Positions 1 to 64,000 of a stretch of 64,000 nucleotides of DNA are shown here, in pieces; position 1 is the first letter of the stretch, and each line of letters opens with the position of its first letter. Location of the stretch: the NCBI GenBank assembly GCA_963693305.1, contig OY855906.1, forward strand, positions 23,788,789-23,852,788, in the 5' to 3' direction. This stretch comes from Meandrina meandrites. Its lineage: Eukaryota; Cnidaria; Anthozoa; Scleractinia; Meandrinidae. A program made the translations under genes and the position numbers. The notes under the pieces are model-generated. The model saw only the letters and a program-made list of their open reading frames with translations, ran no database searches and had not been told where the DNA came from.

Positions 1-474
1 TGCGACGTTGAAAACACGCAGAACTCATTTTATGAACCGGGGGCCCACCCAGGGGGCCCCACCCCGTTAATTATTTAAGGCTTATTCGCTTGGCATTGAA
101 GAGCTCGACTTGAAAGCAAGTCTATTTTAAAATAATGAAAGAGTGTAAAGTGACAAAGTGTGGAAGTGAACAATGAGTGAGTTACTTGTACACATGAAGG
201 ATCCTGCTAAAAATCACACATTGTGCTGTACAGTGTATATAACAAATGGAACACACTTCTCAATGGTCTACACTGTTATAGATCTACATGTAGTTTAATG
301 ATGTCAAAAGATGTTGAAAACTCAAGTGGAAGTTTTGGACCATTTTGTCCCTTCACTTCTATCTACATGTATCCTATGGTCTTTAAGAGTGTAGACCTGT
401 CAACTCCTACACATTATGTGTGGGTTTTACGCCTGCAGATCCTAAATATTGATTTCACACATACAGGCCAATTA

Positions 475-563
<89 letters not shown>

Positions 564-1041
564 TTATTAATTTATAGTGTGCCTTTTAGCATGGAAATGA
601 TCAAAAGTGCATTACCTGTACGTATACAATATTAAAACCTTAGAATATTAAAATATACTGAATATGCAAGTGTTATATATACATAATATTAACAAGATTT
701 AAAGGCTAAAAGCTACATGTAATTTAAAAAGATATGTTTTAAGATGAGATTTTAAAATAAAAATAGAAATAATATTTCGCAGACAAGCTGGGAGCGCATT
801 CCAAAGTGTAGGCGCAGATACTGAAAGACCTGTCACCAAAAGACTTGTTCATTTTCCCTGCTGGGTGCAAATTATAGAAGCGAGCCTGAATTTATAGAGC
901 ACAGTGAATAGCGTGCATGCTTTCTTACATTATTAAATCACTGATATAAGCTGGCGCCATGCCATTGAGGGCATTGTAAAATTTTCGTGCCAAATTTCTC
1001 ATGGATGACTGATAAATGTTGATTTCTTACTCTTAAAACCC
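1..1041. other. Intronic or upstream DNA with a trinucleotide repeat
   Basis: No exon is recognisable here. If the TMEM26-like gene follows its usual plan, this is intron between unseen upstream exons and the exon at 2400. A GGGGCCC-containing stretch lies at 40-60 and a microsatellite at about 473-565. No upstream TMEM26 exon (the family's N-terminal membrane segments) could be found in it. Confidence 0.4.
473..565. repeat. AAT/ATG trinucleotide microsatellite
   Basis: A run of aat units is interrupted by a block of atg-type units (about 497-523). It makes a 115-residue open frame ending in poly-Ile/Met, which is an artefact of the repeat. Confidence 0.9.
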
Positions 1042-1807
1042 ATTAAAGTGTATATGAGGGCCTTTTGAAATACAGAAGAATGGCGTTTTTCTTTTTGAAG
1101 TATCTTTTTTCGTTCCAGAGATATTGTCATTTTTGTATTATGCAAATTAGATAAGTGATGACGTCATAAGATTTGCGACTAAAAAATGGTAAAGTACTGA
1201 ATAAACAATATCTCTAAAACTATTTAAGCAGTGGTCTTGGAACTTGGCACCACAAATGTGCATCACAAAAGAAACAAAATAACACCCTTAGGGCTGTTGC
1301 CATGACAACAGTTTTGCCCCTGGTGCTGTCTCAATAAAAACTGAAATTCCCAGTTTTTGTCTTAAACCAAAAACCATCTAGCGCAGCCAATCCGATATTG
1401 GGAATTAAGACAATATGGGAACAATGACTGTTCCAAGCAGGACCCTTTGTCTTGCTTTAGAGGCTACAAATGAGGATATTTGTTTTTTAACAGAGAGAGA
1501 CTGGCGCCAAAAGAGTTGCTATGGCAGCAATACTAAGGGCATCATTTTGTTTCTTTTGTGATGCTCATTAATGGTGCCAAGTTTCAAGAACACTGCTTCA
1601 ATATTTCCAGTGATATTTTTTATTCAGTATTTTACCATTTTTTTGGTTGCAAATCTTATGATGTCATCACTTATCTAATTCACATAATACAAAATGACAA
1701 TATCTCTGAAACGAAAAAAGATATTTTGAAAAGAAAAATGCCATTCTTCTGTATTTCGAAAGGCCCTTCAGAAGATAATATTTTTCATGTCATATACACT
1801 TTAATTG
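1042..1807. mobile_element. Palindromic foldback element with arms of about 290 bp
   Basis: The left arm (about 1042-1335) reappears in reverse complement at about 1495-1807. Matching landmarks include attaaagtgtatatga at both outer ends, the gaaatacagaagaatggc block, the tgatgacgtcat/atgatgtcatca block, and catcacaaaagaaac near the loop. The arms are diverged and the right arm has a roughly 20-bp extra segment near its outer end. The centre (about 160 bp) is single copy. No coding sequence is seen, so it is probably a non-autonomous foldback or MITE-type element. The 93-residue open frame at 1558-1839 lies inside an arm and is not a gene. Confidence 0.75.
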
Positions 1808-2399
1808 TAAATTTTGATTCAATTCTGTCAAAAAGATAATCCAGAAAATGAGCATTGTTACCAGCATTTTAGTCAATTTCACCCACATTGGCAATGTTTA
1901 ATTTGAAAGTTGTTAGAACATCTTCGGTGCTTTGGAATTGCTCAGAAGTCATTGGAACCACCGGAAATGTGGAGATGGTAGTTTTATGCCTTTGACTTGG
2001 GAAACGTTGGCAGGTATAAGAGTGTAGACTGTGGGGAAACATTGATTGTTTTATTTAACAAATAGATTTCATTTTGCTGTACGTCTGTTCAATTATACAT
2101 CACAGATGATGTTAAAATGTGGTAAGAACAAAAAAGTGGCCCACAAGCCACTCATCATCCACCAAAGCTCTAAACCAATGAGTGCGCAAAAATTATATAA
2201 TTCTTTCTGATATACTTGGAGTTTTAGATAGTGCGTTATCAGCTAATTAACCTTTTGCGAGATGACATTTACATGAATGGTCGTTTGTTTATTTTTGCTA
2301 CATGTAAATTGTCAACACAAAACAAAGTATTCTAGTCTAGTCACTATTTTCACAGGTTCAGTAAAATCACTCTAACCACATCGTTCTTTGTTTAATTAG

Positions 2400-2532
2400 T
2401 TTTTGGCCAAGTTGTTTCTTCTACATGTCTACCATGATTCCAGTCATATGGATTGTGGAACTAGACCTTCTAGATAAACGTGTTAATGGAAATGAGACTA
2501 CAGTTGCACCAAGTCTAGAAAGTAATTCAGGG
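2400..2532 (+). CDS. TMEM26: TMEM26-like exon a
   Basis: The acceptor is tttaattag before 2400 and the donor is gtaagt at 2533. One base completes a codon split with the unseen previous exon, and the exon ends in phase 0. The frame is read from alignment to the family (FFYMSTMIPVIW), not from the internal ATG at 2425. Confidence 0.8.
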
Positions 2533-4251
2533 GTAAGTGGTTTAATTGCTTTTTTAAAATGTCTGAAAATTACAATAATACATACATGTACACTATACAA
2601 ACATGTAATTATAATAATAACATAGTATGCACAGAGAATCCACACAGATGCCACTGAAGTGCAAAAGATTGCTGTTCATTGTGGTGGAGGATATACATGT
2701 ACATGTTGCAAACTATGCACATTGGGTTTTATCCAATTTTTAATTTGAAGTGCTACAATGTACACTGTGTATTATGTACTTCATGTTGGGTAGGAAGGTA
2801 ATTAACAGGGGTACACTAACCATGAACATATTCGTTTTCATAAATGGATATTTTACTTGTAAAATACTGTTAGCTAATAAGAGCTTTTTCTGGCTTTCGT
2901 TTTACCACTGTTGACAGTCTTTTCTTGTGATGCACTTTGCTGTACAACAATTTTTCCTTCTGCATAACTTAATGTCTCTTTGGCATTACATGGGCATAAT
3001 GTTTTCTTTTGTTGTTACATGATAATTAAATAGAAGGTAAACTAAGGGAAATGCAGCTGCATGCATGTACATTGTATATTAAAGGTTTGCTCTATATTAA
3101 ATGTTTAATTTTGACTGGAATTGGATTAAACAGTCCTAACTTTTTCAACTTTCAGTGCTTTGGGAATGTGGATTCATCAACACTTGCTAAACAGATATGT
3201 GAATTGGGTCTGATTATTGGTATAATCATAGGAAGATGGCTTCTACCAAGAGGTGAGATCACCCGTGACCAGCTGTCTGCCCTTTTACTGGGTTATGTGG
3301 GCACCGCAGCAGACATCCTTGAATTATTTGAAGTTCTTCAAGAAGAAGTTGTGGAAAAAGAGGAACAGGTGACACTTGCTGTGCTAGGGGTGTATACCTG
3401 GAGTTTACTGCAGTTCTGTCTTGTCACCACAGCCACAACTGGAAAGAACAATCAGATTCGCATCACAAACAACAAGGTATGTCTGCTAGTACCTTTTGTA
3501 TGTAGCCCTCCAGCTGCAGGGGGTACAAGGAGGGAACAGGTTGGACACTACTGACTGTCATGGGTTTACTAACCTATCCTAGTTCCAAGTCATCATTATT
3601 TCCTCCCTTCCAGATCTCCAACTCGATAACTTGTTACCATTTCTTTTGAATTCCCTGCTATCATTATTTTTATAATTATTATCAAAATGTTGCCAAAAAA
3701 ATGATGCCTGGGATACTTTCTTCTAGATTTCTCCAGATGATGTAATAAACCGCAAAATAAGTCTTCATAAGTATGGGAAACAAGAAGATCTTAAAGAGAG
3801 ATACATTCAGAGATTACAGATGAAACGTCGACAAACAGAGATGAATGTTTTACGTGGGAAAGGATACAAGGGCGAAAAAAAGGAGAAGAAAATTAACCCA
3901 ATTACTACTGCACGAGGAGAGGTTAAAGAGATCTCTCGAAGGGAAATGTTGCTCCATGGCGATATATTTGGCATCTTAACTGGTATCTTCATGCAGGATG
4001 GCCCGTTTCTGATCCTTCGCCTGCTTCTGATAATCAAATATGAAGTATACAGTGAGATGCACATCTTCTTTACCTGTAAAAATGCCATTGCTTTGAGCCT
4101 CCTTGTATATAGACTGTGCATTCTAACCTGCAGTGGCGAAGATGAGGAAGACATCGAACATCAGGAACAGGAGTCCAGACTGCAAAATGTCCAGCAAGCT
4201 GTCTTAAGTGAGAACTTTCAGAAGGCGGGTGCTATCCAGTTAGCAGGGTAA
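2400..4251 (+). CDS. TMEM26: TMEM26-like transmembrane protein, 3' three exons (join 2400..2532, 3156..3476, 3727..4251)
   Basis: This is a multi-pass membrane protein of the TMEM26 family, whose molecular role is poorly known. The three exons join in phase and give about 325 residues to a TAA stop. The first exon reads WPSCFFYMSTMIPVIWIVEL, matching the family's third membrane segment before an ELH/ELD motif. The second contains IIIGRWLLPRGEITRDQLS and GTAADILELFE, the family's most recognisable block, followed by a membrane helix around YTWSLLQFCL. The last contains GIFMQDGPFLILRLLLI and FFTCKNAIALSLLVYRL. Between them lies a basic loop (RGKGYKGEKKEKK) longer than in vertebrate members as I remember them. 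The N-terminal exons are missing because the window starts inside the gene. It converges with NOP2, about 2.1 kb from stop to stop. The function is unproven but the family assignment is strong. Confidence 0.85.
3156..3476 (+). CDS. TMEM26: TMEM26-like exon b
   Basis: The acceptor is ttcaactttcag, ending at 3155, and the donor gtatgt starts at 3477. It is 107 codons, phase 0 at both ends, and carries the GRWLLP and GTAADILE motifs. Confidence 0.88.
3727..4251 (+). CDS. TMEM26: TMEM26-like terminal exon
   Basis: The acceptor is ctttcttctag, ending at 3726. It is 174 codons plus TAA and begins ISPDDVINRKISLHKYGK. It holds the basic loop, the QDGPFLILR segment and a final membrane helix. The C-terminal tail is acidic and glutamine-rich. 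Confidence 0.88.
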   Translation: MSPDDVINRKISLHKYGKQEDLKERYIQRLQMKRRQTEMNVLRGKGYKGEKKEKKINPITTARGEVKEISRREMLLHGDIFGILTGIFMQDGPFLILRLLLIIKYEVYSEMHIFFTCKNAIALSLLVYRLCILTCSGEDEEDIEHQEQESRLQNVQQAVLSENFQKAGAIQLAG

Positions 4252-6328
4252 TAACAAAAAGGAGTTCAATCCACTTGAAATGATGCATTTATTCAAGACT
4301 GTTTATCTTGCCATGAGCAAATAACATTGATAAGAATGGATTGAACTCAGGAATATTAGGTGGGATTTAAGGTTACCGTATACCTTTGGGGGTGTCTGAC
4401 GTCCAAGCGATTAGTAAATCTTAATTAAACTGTATATATCTAAACCCCTATATCAAATTAAAGCTTAAAGAAATAGCTAACAAACTGTTGTAACCATTTT
4501 GTAATAACATGAATTCTTTATGCGAGCATCTGAGTCACCTATAGTTGAAATTAATTTGGACAGTAGCTAGTTCAACATGAAAACAACAAAAATGTGTCTG
4601 GACAAAGGAAACTGAAATAAAGCAAAAGAAAGGCATACTGAAAATAAAAAGGAAACAATCAACAACAACAAAAAAAAAACAAAAAAAGTAAATGGCAAAG
4701 TTACAAAGATTAATCAAGCTTTAACAAATGAAATGAGACATTGCTACAGATTCTCCTTTTGTAAAATGTTTATTATCGTTGTTTCCAAAGTAGAATACAA
4801 TAGTAAAACTACATAATTTGTATAGTTTATGCATGTGCCTGGAAGCCCAGTTAATATCATGTTAACTCGACTGAGCTGTCCAGGGTTCGTACAAATTTTG
4901 GTGTATAAATTTCAAGACTTTTTCCAGACTATTTCCAAACCATTATTTTCATTTTCCAGACTCTAGGTTATGAGTCAAATTTCGTGGCCATAGCAGAAAT
5001 GTTTAAAAACAAAGAGGAAACTTCAGCTACCACTGTTTATTTAATTCTAAAATTAAGGTTATATGGTTCTTTAGATGATCAAAAATAATGTTTCTTATGG
5101 GTTAAGTTGCCTATCACTAATTTTAGGGTAGACCAAAAATCTGTGAATTTCCCGTGATGGAGCTTCTTTAAAATCTTATTAAAATACTAAATACCAGAAG
5201 AGCCTTTGTAAATATATTGGTAATATAGTATACAAGCAATGTATATAGACACATTTTGTATTTAAAGTGATATTTTATTTTTGTATATTTTTATGCATGT
5301 AATAAAATTTGAAAATCACTGTTGATACTGCATACATGGTCATTAATATTGGTTATAAAAAGGAATGAAGAATGCAAATAACAAAGTAAATGAGGGCTTT
5401 GTGCAGTCGAGTGTGGGTGAAAAAATATCAATAATATGACAATTTCACTCAATTCTAATTTCACATTCTTATTACAGTCAAGCCCCACAAACTGTAGCCA
5501 TTCTACAAGTTTAATTTAAATTAGTTGGACGGCTTCTGGTTGCACAGTGGTTCACACAAGCCAATATAAAGTTGAACTAGTGATGAAAAAAATTCTTCCA
5601 CGGCAACATTATTTTTACTGTCAAGGTTGTCAAAAAGAGCTTTGCTTCTCTAAACTGCCTTCTGGCAGCATAAAACACCATAAACTCTGATGTACATGTA
5701 CAAAAACTATACATCAGTTGGCTTTGTATAAAATTGAATTTCGGTAAGGATCTGTGAAACGTTCAGTTTCAACCAGTTTTTCAAATGCAGAAGACTTGAA
5801 ATTGAAAGTAAGGTCTCACAAAAATCTTTAAAATGCATTTCCTGTACGAAATGTTAGGTTTGACTAAATTTTCGTTGGCATAAATTTATTTATCGCCAGT
5901 TGAACTTGGCATTATTGCTTGTGCTTACCATTGTTTGAAACCCTTTGAAACTCTGACGTTTGATGACAAAACATGCAACAACGGTTGACATCCAGCTGTC
6001 CATTTCTTCAAGGTATCTGATTGGTAGTTTAAAGCAACCAGAAGCCATAAAAAAAATTATTAAAGTAAACAAAAAGTTGTCAAAAAGATGTCTAAAAATT
6101 TGGCGGGTGGCTACGGTTCAAGGCACTAACTAATTATGTAAAATTCAAACATTTTACAAAAGCAGTGGATGTTCTGGTTTTTGAAGCATGCTTCAAATGA
6201 TGTCACACTTTGCAGTGGTTACATTATTGCTGTTATTTCCCCACTGTCATTCTTTATCAGGCTTACTATGATTTGTAGTGCCTAGTTTTCTTGTTTGTCT
6301 CCACCTTGCTGTAATAATGACTGTCTGG
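4252..6328. other. Convergent 3' UTR region between TMEM26-like and NOP2
   Basis: There are no exons. Candidate poly(A) signals for the + gene are AATAAA at 4616-4621 and 5301-5306. A candidate for NOP2 on the - strand is AATAAA at 5885-5890. A piece with cagggttcgtaca and tttcaagactttttccagac (about 4881-4967) resembles the element at 8158-8604. Several antisense open frames here are shadows. Confidence 0.55.
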
Positions 6329-60626
<54,298 letters not shown>

Positions 60627-60815
60627 CTGTGAAAAAAGACATCAGCATAACAATAATTTAAAACTGAAAAAACAAGTCCGAACCGCATGTTCAGGATAAA
60701 TCAATAGTCATGGTTTATTGGGAATTTCATCATTTGATTTTAGTTTGTCTTGTAACAGTAGAACACAAGCAGCACTAATTGTTGATTAGAACTGGAACTA
60801 TCTTTCAATGTAAAT

Positions 60816-60960
60816 TAGAGTGATTTTATTTAAACCATGAAACAATATCTAACAGTTAGTGTGTAATAGTCAAAACTTAACAAAAGAAAACAATAGAATT
60901 AGTGTCTAATAGTATCTAATAGTGTAGTAACTATTTCATGGGTTCAGTAAAATCACTCTA
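60816..60960. mobile_element. 145-bp hairpin MITE
   Basis: The ends are tagagtgattttatttaaac and its partner gttcagtaaaatcactcta. The same right end stands alone at 2354-2374. The interior repeats agtgtctaatagt words. Confidence 0.65.
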
Positions 60961-61194
60961 CAGCTACTGTAAGTAGCAAGTAGTAGACGTATCATTTTGT
61001 AAAAAAAAAATGTTGCCATTGTTTATCTTTCAGTGTTTTCTTGACATTTAAGTCAAAAATCGTGCATGCAGCTTAACTACGGTTGGAGTTCTCAAAGGCC
61101 TTATTAATAGTAGAGTTCCAGGGGCCTGAAGGAATGCAGAGCAGAGACCATAGAAATAGGAAGGCTAACCCCAAGTAACCTGAGTGAACGTAGG

Positions 61195-61765
61195 CAAACT
61201 GGAGTGCTATTTAGGCTTAACTGGAATGCTAGATAGGCTAACTAGAGTGCTATTTAGACTAACCAGAATGCTAGTTAGGTTAACCAGAATACTATTTATG
61301 CTAACCAGAATGCAAGTCAGGCTAACCAGAATGCTATTTAGGCTAACTGGAATGCTAGTTATGCTAACCAGAGTACTATTTAGGCTAATTGGAATGCAAA
61401 TTAGAGTAACCAGAGTGCTATTTAGGCTAACTGGAATGCTAGTTAGGCTAACTGGAGTACTATTTAGGTTAACTGGAATGCAAATTAGGGTAACCAGAGT
61501 GCTATTTGGGCTAACTGGAATGCTAGTTAGGCTAACTGAAGTACTATTTAGGTCAACTGGAATGCAAATTAGGGTAATCAGAGTGCTATTTGGGCTAACT
61601 GGAATGCTAGTTAGGCTAACTGAAGTACTATTTAGGTAAACTGGAATGCAAATTAGGGTAATCAGAGTGCTATTTGGGCTAACTGGAATGCTAGTTAGGC
61701 TAACTGAAGTACTATTTAGGTCAACTGGAATGCAAATTGGGGTAATCAGAGTGCTATTTGGGCTG
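61195..61765. repeat. 21-bp minisatellite, block 1
   Basis: Units such as gctaactggaatgctagttag follow one another without gaps. Four successive variants form an 84-bp higher-order unit in the right half. Because 21 is a multiple of three, open frames run on both strands (151 and 204 residues). They are not genes. Confidence 0.95.
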
Positions 61766-61766
61766 C

Positions 61767-62132
61767 AATCCATCCTTTTGCTTTGCCCAAAAAAGATTCT
61801 CTCGCATCCAAAAACTTGCACATTTGAAGTCGCCCTACAATGCTTTGCAAACCCTTTTCATGTATGCCTATGGATTGTGTCTCTTGTAATGCAGTGCTTT
61901 CTGCCATGTTGATTCCTTCGATCAAGGTTCCTTTCAGTTCTTTACGTCAGCTACAAAGTTAGTGGCCATAAAATCTTATAAAATGTTTTTGTTTTAAACC
62001 TTGTGGTAAGATTGCTTTCTTTTTCTTTTCGAATATTTATGTATTCAGTCCTTTTTAGTGCAGAATGCACTAATATTGTGATGGTTGTGGGGGCTGTCGT
62101 CCGCTAAAGCGCTAACCGCTAAGCAACTAAAG
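61767..62132. repeat. Segment duplicated at 63447-63813 (copy 1)
   Basis: A nearly identical 0.37-kb segment follows each minisatellite block, starting aatccatccttttg and ending cgctaaccgctaag. It lies between blocks 1 and 2, so the basic duplicated unit is array plus segment. Confidence 0.93.
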
Positions 62133-62142
62133 CTACATGTAT

Positions 62143-63226
62143 TTAGGCTTAACTGGAATGCTAGATAGGCTAACTAGAGTGCTATTTAGACTAACCAGAA
62201 TGCTAGTTAGGCTAACCAGAATACTATTTATGCTAACCAGAATGCAAGTCAGGCTAACCAGAATGCTATTTAGGCTAACTGGAATGCTAGTTAGGCTAAC
62301 CAGAGTGCTATTTAGGCTAATTGGAATGCAAATTAGAGTAACCAGAGTGCTATTTAGGCTAACTGGAATGCTAGTCAGGCTAACTGGAGTACTATTTAGG
62401 TTAACTGGAATGCAAATTAGGGTAACCAGAGTGCTATTTGGGCTAACTGGAATGCTAGTTAGGCTAACTGAAGTACTATTTAGGTCAACTGGAATGCAAA
62501 TTAGGGTAATCAGAGTGCTATTTGCACTAACTGGAATGCTAGTTAGGCTAACTGAAGTACTATTTAGGTCAACTGGAATGCAAATTAGGGTAATCAGAGT
62601 GCTATTTGGGCTAACTGGAATGCTAGTTAGGCTAACTGAAGTACTATTTAGGTCAACTGGAATGCAAATTAGGGTAATCAGAGTGCTATTTGGGCTAACT
62701 GGAATGCTAGTTAGGCTAACTGGAGTACTATTTAGGTCAACTGGAATGCAAATTAGAGTAACCAGAGTGCTATTTGGCCTAAGTGGAATGCTAGTTAGGC
62801 TAACTGAAGTACTATTTAGGTCAACTGGAATGCAAATTAGAGTAACCAGAGTGCTATTTGGGCTAACTGGAATGCTAGTTAAGCTAACTGAAGTACTATT
62901 TAGGTCAACTGGAATGCAAATTAGGGTAATCAGAGTGCTATTTGGGCTAACTGGAATGCTAGTTAGGCTAACTGGAGTACTATTTAGGCTAACCAGAATG
63001 CTAGTTAGGCTAACTGAAGTACTATTTAGGTCAACTGGAATGTTATTTAGGCTAACTGGAGTACTATTATTCTAACCAGAATGCTAGTTAGGCTAATCAG
63101 AGTGCTATTTAGGCTAACTGGAATGCTAGTTAGGCTAACCAGAGTGCTATTTAGGCTAACCAGAATGCAAGTTAGGCTAACTAGAGTGCTATTTAGGCTA
63201 ACTGGAATGCTAGTTAGGCTAACCAG
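62143..63226. repeat. 21-bp minisatellite, block 2
   Basis: About 50 units of 21 bp. The first ten units match block 1 in order, then the 84-bp higher-order unit repeats several times. The 312-residue frame LTGMLVRLTEVLFRSTGMQ... is a repeat artefact. Confidence 0.95.
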
Positions 63227-63446
63227 AGGCAGGGCTCGAAATTGTGACCAATACGGTTGCCAATGCGGCCAACATTTTGTCCTTGGCAACTAAATTTCTT
63301 GGTTAGTAGCCAAAATGGCGACTACATTTCTCTGTGTTGACGATGAATAACGGCCATTTTCTCAGACATTATGTCCTTTCAGAGAATTATATTTGAAGAT
63401 TTTTGCTTCTAAAACACTCAAAATAAGAAAAGAAGTCGTATTGCTC

Positions 63447-63813
63447 CAATCCATCCTTTTGCGTTGCCCAAAAAAGATTCTCTCGCATCCAAAAACTTGC
63501 ACATTTGAAGTCGCCCTACAATGCTTTGCAAACCCTTTTCATGTATGCCTATGGATTATGCTCTTGTAATGCAGTGCTTTCTGCCATGTTGATTCCTTCG
63601 ATCAAGGTTCCTTTCAGTTCTTTACGTCAGCTACAAAGTTAGTGGCCATAAAATCTTATAAAATGTTTTTGTTTTAAACCTTGTGGTAAGATTGCTTTCT
63701 TTTTCTTTTCGAATGTTTATGTATTCAGTCCTTTTTAGTGCAGAATGCACTAATATTGTGATGGTTGTGGGGGCTGTCGTCCGCTAAAGCGCTAACCGCT
63801 AAGCCACTAAAGC
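63447..63813. repeat. Segment duplicated at 61767-62132 (copy 2)
   Basis: It is near-identical to copy 1, with a few substitutions (for example gcgttgccc for gctttgccc). A 0.2-kb insert (63227-63446) with ggcaactaaatttc and aaaatggcgactac separates it from block 2, unlike copy 1. Confidence 0.93.
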
Positions 63814-64000
63814 ACTAGCTGATTAAGTAATTAATATCAATTAATTAATGAATTATTTCATTAATTATTCTTTTGCAGGGGGGTGAGGGGTGGGGTGGGT
63901 ACCTGACTGTATGCACTATGTAAAACATGTAGTGTTTCTGCACTACTCTTGTATGAAGAACACAAAGACTATATATTTGTTTCTGAAAGCCCCACGTTAT

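Noticed and set aside
3807..4154. 115-residue - strand frame
   Set aside because: Antisense shadow of the last TMEM26-like exon, which has family motifs on the + strand.
62137..63075. 312-residue open frame on the + strand (and 204 residues on the - strand at 61207-61821)
   Set aside because: Produced by a 21-bp tandem repeat. No frame in phase with it contains a stop on either strand, and the second copy of the array differs in length. There is no start context or protein similarity.
60627..64000. Further 5' NOP2 exons before the right edge
   Set aside because: I looked on the - strand for an acidic, Glu/Asp-rich exon with an acceptor and a phase-1 donor and found none. They probably lie outside.

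Overview
The window is animal (metazoan) nuclear DNA. It is AT-rich, split into small exons with GT-AG introns, and crowded with transposon remains. Two conserved animal genes lie tail to tail. The repeat types (Penelope-like elements with hammerhead ribozymes, Harbinger, Kolobok-like TTAA elements, Crypton-type recombinase, many hairpin MITEs, frequent tacatgta motifs) fit an anthozoan cnidarian such as a stony coral. That placement is an inference, not a proof.

Left part (1-4251): the last three visible exons of a TMEM26-family membrane protein run on the + strand (2400-2532, 3156-3476, 3727-4251). Its first exons lie left of the window. A 0.77-kb inverted-repeat element sits in the intron upstream.

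From 6329 to 60626 the window is one gene on the - strand, NOP2 (NSUN1), the nucleolar 5-methylcytosine rRNA methyltransferase. I could place twelve consecutive coding exons totalling 1277 bp. All splice phases agree and give 424 residues to the stop at 6329-6331. The 5' exons, which code the acidic N-terminal part, lie beyond the right edge. About 98 percent of this interval is intron, and nearly everything else in the window sits in those introns.

Intron contents, left to right: hairpin and TIR elements (6.5-8.6 kb, 10.0-11.2, 12.3-13.5, 14.6-15.1, 17.0-18.4); a 2.3-kb TTAA-flanked element with a broken THAP domain and a second TTAA element nested in it (19.4-21.7); a 1.7-kb element rich in TTAAGAT motifs (24.5-26.2); a broken PIF/Harbinger transposase and Myb-like gene pair (28.6-29.5); a second 2.36-kb TTAA element (29.66-32.03); a 6-kb cluster of truncated Penelope-like retroelements with five recognisable hammerhead ribozymes and long (TA)n tracts (35.4-41.5); a composite palindromic MITE (42.8-44.2); another Penelope fragment (47.7-48.2); nested inverted repeats whose arms are short tandem repeats (49.3-53.0); a minisatellite (52.1-52.6); and a TIR-bounded Crypton-like tyrosine recombinase remnant (55.9-57.2).

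Right edge (61.2-63.8 kb): two blocks of a 21-bp minisatellite organised as 84-bp higher-order units, each followed by a copy of the same 0.37-kb segment. Most long reading frames in the window come from simple or tandem repeats and are not genes. The main point of interest is the set of hammerhead ribozymes, several of them on the strand transcribed with NOP2 pre-mRNA.
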